Notes under the pieces: model-generated | Told to the model about the DNA's origin: nothing | The model's input: only the letters and a program-made list of their open reading frames with translations | The model's database searches: none | DNA from: Verrucomicrobiota bacterium | GTDB lineage: Bacteria; Verrucomicrobiota; Verrucomicrobiia; Verrucomicrobiales; Akkermansiaceae | DNA: 13,651 nt | Direction: 5' to 3' | Assembly: GCA_008932955.1 (NCBI GenBank) | Contig: WBXE01000042.1 | Coordinates: 1 to 13,651 of the forward strand | Translations under genes and position numbers: made by a program | Shown here: in pieces, positions 1 through 5,328 of the stretch | Position numbering within the stretch: the stretch's first letter is position 1 | How the letters are laid out: each line of letters begins with the position of its first letter

Positions 1-1
1 C

Positions 2-739
2 AATATCGTCGAAATTACCTTCATCCCGATTTCCGCCCTCAATGGCGACAACATCGTCGATAAATCCACCAACATGCCCTGGCATGCCGGCCCCACCTTG
101 CTCTATCACTTGGAGAACGTCTACGTCGCAGGTGAGGAAAATCACGTCGAAGCACGCTTCCCCATCCAATGGGTGGTGCGCCCGATGAATGACGAGTGGC
201 ACGACTTCCGAGGCTATGCCGGCCGTGTCGCAGGCGGCGTCTTCAAGCCTGGCGACGCCGTCACCGTCCTGCCTTCAGGTTTTTCCTCGCGCATCAAGGC
301 CATCCACAGTCCCAATGGCGAACTCTCCGAAGCTTTCGCCCCCCAATCCGTTTGCCTCACTCTAACCGACGAAATTGATATCTCCCGCGGCGATATGTTG
401 GTCAAGGCTAACAATCCACCGCAGGTCGGCCAGGACATTGAGGCGATGGTGTGCTGGTTTTCAGCCCGCCCGATGCCGCCGCAGGCCAAGCTCATCCTCC
501 GCCACACCACCCAGGAAACCAAGGCCGTGGTCCAACACGTTAGGTATCACGTCGATATCAACACCCTGCATAAAATCGAGGACGTCGATGGCTTTGCCAT
601 GAACGACATCGGCCGCATCAGTCTGCGCGCCGCCGTCCCCTTGTTCTACGATTCTTACAGCCGCAACCGCCAGACCGGCTCGTTCATCCTAGTCGACCCC
701 GCCACTAACGAAACCGTCGCCGCCGGCATGATCGTCTGA
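2..739 (+). CDS. cysN: Sulfate adenylyltransferase subunit 1 (CysN), 3' part
   Basis: This is the C-terminal 245 residues of CysN; the start lies upstream of the window. CysN is the GTPase subunit of ATP sulfurylase. With CysD it makes adenosine 5'-phosphosulfate from sulfate and ATP in the cytoplasm. Visible landmarks are the end of the G domain (FIPISALNGDNI, the SAL-type G5 box), MPWHAGPTLL, the domain-2 segment DFRGYAGRVAGG with VLPSGFSSRIKAI, LTDEIDISRGDML, and the family-typical end NRQTGSFILVDPATNETVAAGMIV. The protein stops there, so no APS kinase (CysC) domain is fused behind it, unlike CysNC proteins. cysD should lie just upstream, outside the window. The stop is followed within 3 nt by an array of hairpin-forming tandem repeats. 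Identification is by recalled sequence similarity to E. coli CysN and is secure. Confidence 0.95.
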   Translation, partial: NIVEITFIPISALNGDNIVDKSTNMPWHAGPTLLYHLENVYVAGEENHVEARFPIQWVVRPMNDEWHDFRGYAGRVAGGVFKPGDAVTVLPSGFSSRIKAIHSPNGELSEAFAPQSVCLTLTDEIDISRGDMLVKANNPPQVGQDIEAMVCWFSARPMPPQAKLILRHTTQETKAVVQHVRYHVDINTLHKIEDVDGFAMNDIGRISLRAAVPLFYDSYSRNRQTGSFILVDPATNETVAAGMIV

Positions 740-742
740 GCC

Positions 743-920
743 GCGTGATAAGGAGCCACGACCTTATTATCGTGTCTTCGATGCGTGATAAGGAGCCACG
801 ACCTTAGTGTCGTGTCTTCGCCAATGCGTGATAAGGAGCCACGACCTTAGTGTCGTGTCTTCGCCAATGGGGGATAAGGAGCCACGACCTTAGTGTCGTG
901 TCTTCGCCAATGGGGGATAG
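743..920. repeat. 43-bp tandem repeat array, 4 copies plus remnant, each with a hairpin
   Basis: Copies start at 743, 783, 826 and 869, with a short fifth remnant at 912-920. The first copy is 40 bp and the others are 43 bp. Each copy contains GATAAGGAGCCACGACCTTA followed by GTGTCGTGTCTTCG. CACGAC and GTCGTG can pair as a 6-bp stem around a CTTAGT loop. Beyond one mismatch, GGAG/CTTC can extend the stem. Copy 1 reads TTATTATCG, so its last stem pair is lost. The array begins 3 nt after the cysN stop, so it may act as a transcript 3' end or be a mobile or expanding non-coding repeat. Confidence 0.9.
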
Positions 921-1015
921 GGTTGGAATGAACCACGGATGCCTCGGATGCCACGGCTGAAAAATTCGTGGTGGGATGGGTTCGGGGCATCCCGGGTTGC
1001 GCGGGTCGAGGACCA

Positions 1016-1168
1016 CCACAGATGAAGAGGATTTCACGGATTACACAGATTGAAGAAATTCCTCATGTGCGACCCTGCTCCGTCCACCTCAACTCGAAAC
1101 CTCCAGCTCCCCCAAACCCTCCTCTTCCTTTTCATCCGGGTAATCTGTGTGATCCGTGTAATCTGTGG
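1016..1168. repeat. Inverted pair of CACGGATTACACAGATT-type repeats
   Basis: CACGGATTACACAGATT at 1035-1051 reappears as its reverse complement at 1142-1158 with one mismatch (T to C in the unit). Outside these, CCACAGAT at 1016-1023 mirrors ATCTGTGG at 1161-1168. The arms are about 90 bp apart and enclose CT-rich sequence with no gene. I recall similar CCACAGATTACACGGATT-like units as dispersed intergenic repeats in Verrucomicrobiota and related bacteria. That link is memory, not a search. A long imperfect stem-loop is possible. Confidence 0.8.
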
Positions 1169-1227
1169 TTCTCTCTGCCCCGCATGATCCCGGTGTCCCG
1201 ATCCACCCCAAGTCTTCCTTCAGGTTT

Positions 1228-1263
1228 CAGTGGCCATCAGTGGCCATCAGTGGCCATCAGTGG
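1228..1263. repeat. 10-bp tandem repeat (CAGTGGCCAT)
   Basis: CAGTGGCCAT occurs three times in a row at 1228-1237, 1238-1247 and 1248-1257. A partial fourth unit, CAGTGG, follows at 1258-1263. No gene overlaps it. It looks like a simple slippage-type expansion within a non-coding repeat. Confidence 0.9.
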
Positions 1264-1340
1264 TGAAATTCGTCCCAAGTTATCCCAAAAATATTTTCAA
1301 CTCGACCCGCCTGTCACCACGCGTGTCCGGCTATATTCAC

Positions 1341-1376
1341 CCGGTTGTTCAATTTTAATTGAACAACCGGTTTTTT
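1341..1376 (+). terminator. Perfect 14-bp-arm palindrome followed by T6, terminator-like
   Basis: CCGGTTGTTCAATT at 1341-1354 is followed by TT and then by its exact reverse complement at 1357-1370. Six T residues follow at 1371-1376. A strong stem with a short loop and a T tract on the + strand is the form of a rho-independent terminator. No gene lies in the 600 bases before it, so it would stop read-through from cysN or an unseen transcript. It could also insulate the 1512 gene pair. No matching A tract precedes the left arm, so it would work in one direction only. Confidence 0.7.
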
Positions 1377-1511
1377 ATGCCACCTTGGCCCGGCAGTTGT
1401 CCGCTTTGACGGCGCTAACCCATTTTTTTCCGAGCCGGGCTACAGGTTTTCCGCCAGGGATGGCGCAAGCGACCACGGGCGGCAGCGTCTCAGGCGCTCA
1501 ACACAGACACT

Positions 1512-1691
1512 ATGTCACCGATTGCGCCATTGCCCAAACTCACGCCGAGCCAGAAACTGCGAATTGCTTCGCGGCTCTACGCCACTGCGCGCAAGGTCAA
1601 ACTTGCCGGGCTTCGCCACCGGCACAAGGACTGGCCGGAAGAACGGTTGCTGCGCGAGTTGAACCTCAGGTTTTTCCTCCTGCATGATTGA
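1512..1691 (+). CDS. Small conserved-looking partner protein of nucleotidyltransferase cassette 1
   Basis: This 59-residue basic protein starts at ATG 1512. Its last 8 bases overlap the start of the nucleotidyltransferase gene at 1684, which implies translational coupling. Its core is LTPSQKLRIASRLYATARKV (residues 10-29), followed by KLAGLRHRHKDWPEERLLRE. This predicts two helices and resembles small proteins I recall beside nucleotidyltransferases in Verrucomicrobiota, Planctomycetota and others, with the pattern 'LYxxARxLKxAxLRxxHPDWxEExxxRE'. No membrane segment or signal peptide is visible. By position it may be the antitoxin-like or regulatory partner of the downstream enzyme, but that role is inference. 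No strong ribosome-binding site is seen. Confidence 0.7.
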   Translation: MSPIAPLPKLTPSQKLRIASRLYATARKVKLAGLRHRHKDWPEERLLRELNLRFFLLHD

Positions 1692-2238
1692 GTTGCTCGA
1701 CGTGTTCATCGACCCGCTGGAACGGCACGGCTTTCATTATCTGGTCACCGGTTCGATTGGGGCCATGGCCTATGGCGAACCGAGACTGACCAACGATATT
1801 GATCTGATCCTTGAAATTCAAAGCGAGGAAGTCGCATCTCTAATCAGAGCATTCCCGGAATCAGACTTTTACCTTCCACCGTTTGATGTGATTCAATCCG
1901 AGCGGGTTCGCATGCAGCGCGGACATTTCAACATCATTCATTTGGAGACCATGCTGAAGGCCGATGTCTATCTGGCCGGGGCTGACCCACTCCACCGCTG
2001 GGCTTTTCAGCACGTCGTGCACATGGAGATTGAAGGCAGGCAGATAGCCTTTGCACCCTCCGAATATATCATCTTGAGGAAACTTGAATTTTTCGAGGAG
2101 GGCGGTTCCGAAAAGCATCTGCGCGACATTGCCGCAATGATGCAGGAATCCGGCCCGGAAATTGATGCCGTCTTTCTTGCTCAAGAGGTGCTTGAGCGGG
2201 GGCTCTCCGCCGCATGGCAACGAGCCACCAAACTCTGA
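1684..2238 (+). CDS. MNT/AbiEii-like nucleotidyltransferase, cassette 1
   Basis: This 184-residue protein belongs to the polymerase-beta nucleotidyltransferase superfamily. The signature is VTGSIGAMAYGEPRLTNDID at residues 21-40: the GS motif at 23-24, then D38 and D40 of the metal-binding DxD. A third acidic residue is likely D94 in LKADVYL. The C-terminal IILRKLEFFEEGGSEKHLRDIAAM (about residues 128-152) matches the helical part of MNT and AbiEii-type proteins, where LxKLxxxxxxRDxxDI is typical. All catalytic acids appear present, so it should be active, transferring an NMP to a protein or RNA. Some relatives are type IV toxins and others (MntA) are antitoxins that AMPylate HEPN toxins, so the direction of action cannot be told from sequence. 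It overlaps the 59-aa partner by 8 nt, and no HEPN protein is visible nearby. Confidence 0.85.
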   Translation: MIELLDVFIDPLERHGFHYLVTGSIGAMAYGEPRLTNDIDLILEIQSEEVASLIRAFPESDFYLPPFDVIQSERVRMQRGHFNIIHLETMLKADVYLAGADPLHRWAFQHVVHMEIEGRQIAFAPSEYIILRKLEFFEEGGSEKHLRDIAAMMQESGPEIDAVFLAQEVLERGLSAAWQRATKL

Positions 2239-2287
2239 TTTTGAGTGTTTGTTGACGGGTTGCCTAAATCTCTAGCTTTGTCCTTTT

Positions 2288-3613
2288 ATGTCCAATACAG
2301 CCAATCCCACCCCCATCCTCCCACCCTCCTCTGTCATCGGCGTCGTCGGGCTCGGCTACGTCGGCTTGCCGCTCGTGCTGGCCTACGCCGAGAAGGGGTT
2401 TTCGGTGATCGGCTTTGATATCGACGACTCGAAAATCGTGCACCTGCACGCCGGGACGAGTTATATCAAACACATCCCAAGCGAGTTGGTAGGCGCGGCA
2501 CGGGCGTCGGGCAAGCTCGATGCCACCAGCGATTTTGCCCGCATCAAGGACTGCGACGCGATCATTCTGTGCGTGCCCACGCCGCTGGACGAGCACCTCG
2601 AACCCGACCTAAGTTTCGTCACCGACACCCTTGATGCGGTGGTGCCCCACCTGCGGGCCGGGCAAGTCCTCAGCCTGGAAAGCACCACCTATCCGGGCAC
2701 CACGGAGGAGGAAGTCGTCACCCGCGTTGAAGCGGCGGGCTTCACGGTGGGCGAGGGCGTTTTTGTTGTGTACTCACCGGAGCGCGAAGATCCCGGCAAT
2801 CCGCGTTTCGCCGCCACCAATATTCCCAAAGTGGTCGGCGGCCACACTCCGGCTTGTCTGGCGGCGGGATGCGCTCTCTATGGCGCCGCCTTCGACCAGG
2901 TGGTGCCGGTTTCTTCCACCCAAGTCGCGGAACTCTCCAAGCTCCTCGAAAACATCTATCGTTCAGTCAATATCGGCCTCATCAATGAATTGAAAATTGC
3001 CGCCGACCGCATGGGCATCGATATTTGGGAGGTCATCCGCGCCGCCTCTACCAAGCCATTTGGCTTCACTCCGTTCTATCCGGGGCCGGGCCTTGGCGGC
3101 CATTGCATCCCCATCGATCCGTTCTATCTAACGTGGAAAGCCCGCGAGTTCGGCGTGCACACCCGCTTCATCGAACTGGCCGGCCAGATCAACCGTGGCA
3201 TGCCAGAATATGTCGTGCGCCGCGCCATGGAAGCCCTCAACTCCCATGGCAAGGCCGTCAACGGCAGTCGTGTCCTGCTGCTGGGCCTGGCCTACAAGGC
3301 GAACGTCGATGACATGCGCGAGTCACCCACCTTCAATCTAATGGATCTCATCAGCGAGCTGGGGGCCGAGGTCACCTATCATGATCCGCATGTCCTGGTG
3401 GTGGGTCCCACCCGCGAGCATCAGAATTGGGCAGGCACCCGCTCGGTGCCGCTCACTGCAGAAACCTTGGCTGCCTCCGATTGTGTCGTCATCGCCACCC
3501 ATCATGCGGCTTTTGACCTACAACTGCTAGCCGACCACGCCTCGCTCATCATTGATACCCGCAACGCCATGGCCAGCGTGACCACCCGTCCCGGCCAAGT
3601 GGTGAAGGCCTGA
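2288..3613 (+). CDS. UDP-N-acetylglucosamine-type 6-dehydrogenase (WbpA/TviB family)
   Basis: This 441-residue enzyme of the UDP-glucose/UDP-mannose dehydrogenase family oxidises C6 of a nucleotide sugar to a carboxylate using two NAD+. It has the N-terminal Rossmann motif GVVGLGYVG (residues 18-26), VPTPLDEHLEPDLS (97-109), YSPEREDPGN (162-171), the central helix KLLENIYRSVNIGLINELK, and the catalytic-loop motif GGHCIPIDPFYL with Cys273. The C-terminal domain begins near LLLGLAYKANVDDMRESP. GGHCIPIDPFYLTWKARE is the form I associate with WbpA and TviB (UDP-GlcNAc/UDP-GalNAc) rather than Ugd (FGGSCFPKD), so a uronic HexNAc is the likely product. It starts 49 nt after cassette 1 and ends 11 nt before cassette 2. 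The family is certain; the exact substrate is inferred. Confidence 0.9.
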   Translation: MSNTANPTPILPPSSVIGVVGLGYVGLPLVLAYAEKGFSVIGFDIDDSKIVHLHAGTSYIKHIPSELVGAARASGKLDATSDFARIKDCDAIILCVPTPLDEHLEPDLSFVTDTLDAVVPHLRAGQVLSLESTTYPGTTEEEVVTRVEAAGFTVGEGVFVVYSPEREDPGNPRFAATNIPKVVGGHTPACLAAGCALYGAAFDQVVPVSSTQVAELSKLLENIYRSVNIGLINELKIAADRMGIDIWEVIRAASTKPFGFTPFYPGPGLGGHCIPIDPFYLTWKAREFGVHTRFIELAGQINRGMPEYVVRRAMEALNSHGKAVNGSRVLLLGLAYKANVDDMRESPTFNLMDLISELGAEVTYHDPHVLVVGPTREHQNWAGTRSVPLTAETLAASDCVVIATHHAAFDLQLLADHASLIIDTRNAMASVTTRPGQVVKA

Positions 3614-3624
3614 GCCTGCTTTGG

Positions 3625-4194
3625 TTGCATTTTCAGTTCGAATGCGCAGTCCTGTCCAAAATTGAAAAGCTTGAAATGCTCATGGCGGCGCTAGGTCGCC
3701 GGGTTAAGAGTTCCGGGCGAATCTATCTTACTGGTGGCGCGACGGCTCTCCTTCACGGGTGGCGACCGATGACGGTGGATGTTAATTTGAAAGCCGACCC
3801 TGAACCCGCTGGTTTCTTCGAGGCCATCGCGGTGCTCAAGGACGAGCTTGAGTTGAATATCGAACTGGCCAGTCCTAATGACTTCATTCCAGCGCTTCCT
3901 AACTGGCGAGAGCAAAGTCTGTTCATCGCTCGTCATGGCTTGCTCGACTTTTACCACTACGATCCCTACAGCCAGGCACTCTCCAAACTTGAAAGAGGTC
4001 ATACCCGCGATCTGACGGATGTGGCCGCCATGCTTCAATCCGGTCTGATCCGGCGTGACCTTCTCTTTCAGCAATTCCTGCAGATCGGACCGCTGCTGAT
4101 ACGCTACCCTGCTCTTGATCCCAAGTCATTCCGGACGGCCGTCGTGGAATTCTGCCAGGGCACTGCCGAGGAATCAGCGAACACGCAATCATGA
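3625..4194 (+). CDS. DUF6036-like nucleotidyltransferase, cassette 2, with DxN motif
   Basis: This 189-residue protein (from TTG 3625) is a second nucleotidyltransferase-fold protein, from a different family to the one at 1684. The signature is YLTGGATALLHGWRPMTVDV at residues 34-53: GG at 37-38, then D52 and N54 where the family normally has D-x-D. Family-like blocks follow: ELNIELASPNDFIPALP, NWREQSLFIARHG, FYHYDPYSQALSKLERGH (109-126), RDLTDVAAMLQSGLI, and a C-terminal RYPALDPKSFR. I recall these as DUF6036 features. The start is uncertain. TTG 3625 gives the longest form, while ATG 3676 would remove 17 residues and keep the fold. The AAT codon for N54 differs from an Asp codon by one base. 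The loss may abolish metal binding, giving a regulatory or inactive enzyme. It overlaps the next gene by 4 nt (ATGA). Confidence 0.8.
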   Translation: MHFQFECAVLSKIEKLEMLMAALGRRVKSSGRIYLTGGATALLHGWRPMTVDVNLKADPEPAGFFEAIAVLKDELELNIELASPNDFIPALPNWREQSLFIARHGLLDFYHYDPYSQALSKLERGHTRDLTDVAAMLQSGLIRRDLLFQQFLQIGPLLIRYPALDPKSFRTAVVEFCQGTAEESANTQS

Positions 4195-4553
4195 ACAGAG
4201 ATCCATCGGAATTGCTCGTGGGATTGCCAGGTGCGGAGCGCATCCTCGATGGCTTGGATGATTTTCACCAGGGCCGTCACTCCATTCCTGCCTGCTTGGT
4301 TCGCATCGCCACGCCTCGTTTGGTCCGGGCGGGCCTCATGCCAGCCTCCATTCGCCGCGACGACGGCGCGGAACTCGATCTCTATCAGATGCTGGCCGCC
4401 GAGGGCACCCGCGCCCATAGCTGCTACAACGCTTTGCTGCGCGAGCTCATCAGCTTTGAGCACGCCCTCGACCACCGCCTGTCAAAAACCCAACCTGGTT
4501 TGCCGGTAATAAAACCAAATCTGCCGGCAAACTCGCATCCGTCATCATGCTAA
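4191..4553 (+). CDS. Conserved partner protein of the DUF6036-like cassette
   Basis: This 120-residue protein is joined to the nucleotidyltransferase by an ATGA overlap. It has no catalytic motif that I recognise. Blocks that look conserved are LLVGLPGAERILDGLDDFHQ (residues 8-27), ACLVRIATPRLVRAGL (34-49), LDLYQMLAAEG (62-72), and AHSCYNALLRELISFEHAL (75-93). I recall small proteins of the form 'LIPGLPGAELVxxGLxDL...LYxLLxxxxGxxAHSRYNALxRRxVSFxxAL' next to DUF6036 genes in several phyla, so the pair is probably a fixed cassette. The tail after residue 97 looks unconstrained. It carries a 9-bp inverted repeat at DNA level and overlaps the start of the next gene by 7 nt. No signal or membrane segment is seen. 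Function is unknown; an antitoxin or adaptor role is a guess. Confidence 0.75.
   Translation: MNRDPSELLVGLPGAERILDGLDDFHQGRHSIPACLVRIATPRLVRAGLMPASIRRDDGAELDLYQMLAAEGTRAHSCYNALLRELISFEHALDHRLSKTQPGLPVIKPNLPANSHPSSC
4498..4532. repeat. 9-bp inverted repeat ahead of the TVP38-family start
   Basis: GTTTGCCGG at 4498-4506 is mirrored exactly by CCGGCAAAC at 4524-4532, with 17 nt between. It lies in the 3' end of the cassette-2 partner gene and ends 14 nt before the ATG at 4547. As RNA it would form a GC-rich hairpin covering the leader of the next gene. It could modulate translation, end the cassette transcript inefficiently (no T tract follows), or be a chance structure. Confidence 0.55.
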
Positions 4554-5242
4554 ATTCATTGTCCCTCAAGGCCCGTTGGTGTTTGGCTCTCACGTTCGTC
4601 GGCGCATGCGTCGCGGGCGTGGCATGGCTCACCCACGGGCCTTTTTTTGTTAGCACGGTTTGGCAAGCCAAGGACTGGCTCATTGGCTGGTGCCGGGACT
4701 ATCCGTTCGTCCTGTTTGCCGCGCTGGTGCTGCTGCCGGGCTTCGGTTTTCCATCCAGCGCCTTGCTCTTGTTAGCCGGCGCAACCTGGGGCAGCAGCTG
4801 GACGAGTTGTGCGCTGGCGATGGCTGCCACGGCCCTCAACATGTCCTGGACCTATCTAGTTGCTGCGGGCCCCGCGAGCTCCCTTGTCGCGCGGCTCTTG
4901 GGCACCCGCTGGGACCGTTGGCGGAGCTTGGGCCAAAATGACCGCATCCGCCTTGCCATTCTGCTGCGGGTGACGCCCGGGGTGCCCCTGTTTGTGCAGA
5001 ATTACGTCCTCGGTTTGCTTGCCGTGCCGTTCCTGCCCTACATCCTCATCTCCGTTCCGCTCAACGGCATTTACGTTGTGGGTTTTGTGCTCACCAGTGG
5101 CGCCATCTTCGAGGGCCACTTGGGCAAGGCCTTTTTTGGCCTCGCCGTGCTGGTGGCCGCCATTCTCGTGCTGCGCTTGTTGCGCGCCCGCTTCAAGTCC
5201 ACTACGTCTGAAAGTCGCAAGTCTGAAGGTCTGAAGGTCTGA
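4547..5242 (+). CDS. TVP38/TMEM64-family (VTT-domain) inner-membrane protein
   Basis: This 231-residue hydrophobic protein has about five or six membrane segments: near residues 12-30, 53-80, 84-110, 138-165, 168-185 and 193-208. The segment FGFPSSALLLLAGATWG (66-82) and the block LLRVTPGVPLFVQNYVLG (139-156), with Arg141 and Pro144, match the VTT/DedA-like pattern 'R..P..P....N...G'. Members of this superfamily have been linked to membrane-lipid handling, including polyprenyl-phosphate or phospholipid translocation for DedA relatives. Next to a GT2 gene in a polysaccharide locus, a lipid-carrier role is plausible but inferred. The start overlaps the previous gene by 7 nt. The last residues (SESRKSEGLKV) are encoded by an 8-bp tandem repeat, so the C-terminus may vary between strains. 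Confidence 0.8.
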   Translation: MLNSLSLKARWCLALTFVGACVAGVAWLTHGPFFVSTVWQAKDWLIGWCRDYPFVLFAALVLLPGFGFPSSALLLLAGATWGSSWTSCALAMAATALNMSWTYLVAAGPASSLVARLLGTRWDRWRSLGQNDRIRLAILLRVTPGVPLFVQNYVLGLLAVPFLPYILISVPLNGIYVVGFVLTSGAIFEGHLGKAFFGLAVLVAAILVLRLLRARFKSTTSESRKSEGLKV

Positions 5243-5247
5243 AGGTC
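5221..5247. repeat. 8-bp tandem repeat (GTCTGAAG) across the end of the TVP38 gene
   Basis: GTCTGAAG occurs at 5221-5228, 5229-5236 and 5237-5244, then GTC begins a degenerate fourth unit. A related AGTCTGAA-like stretch precedes it at about 5207-5220. The stop codon TGA at 5240-5242 lies inside the third unit. Because 8 is not a multiple of 3, gain or loss of units would change the C-terminus. Confidence 0.85.
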
Positions 5248-5280
5248 GAAGAGCAACCCAACATTGCGACGCTCTCTTCC

Positions 5281-5308
5281 AATCCAAAATCCATAATCCA
5301 TAATCTCT
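5281..5308. repeat. Heptameric short tandem repeat (AATCCAT type), copy A
   Basis: Four consecutive 7-mers, AATCCAA, AATCCAT, AATCCAT and AATCTCT, occupy 5281-5308 in the gap before the GT2 gene. Written as AATCNNN, the same unit recurs at 11630-11664. Heptameric arrays of this kind (STRR-like) are known from cyanobacteria and occur in other phyla. No function is assignable. Confidence 0.8.
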
Positions 5309-5328
5309 CTCCCGCCCTCTGACCTTCT

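Larger units (their letters stand above)
740..1511. other. Long repeat-rich intergenic stretch
   Basis: These 772 bases lie between cysN and the next gene and hold no convincing protein gene. Open frames here run through repeats and lack any recognisable domain. The stretch contains the 43-bp tandem array, an inverted pair of 17-bp repeats, a 10-bp tandem repeat and a terminator-like palindrome, each listed separately. Positions 1377-1511 show nothing I can assign. Confidence 0.8.

Noticed and set aside
743..920. Possible CRISPR array
   Set aside because: The units abut without unique spacers, so it is a plain tandem repeat. No cas gene is present.
804..1037. Minus-strand open frame across the 43-bp array
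   Set aside because: The protein is just the translated repeat, so it reflects the array and is not a gene.
968..1687. 239-codon open frame on the plus strand
   Set aside because: It runs through the non-coding repeats and the palindrome and overlaps the 59-aa gene in another frame. Its translation is low-complexity and Pro-rich, without a domain.
2252..2280. TTGACG as a -35 box before the dehydrogenase
   Set aside because: The sequence at the -10 distance is GCTTTG, which does not resemble TATAAT, so a promoter is not supported.
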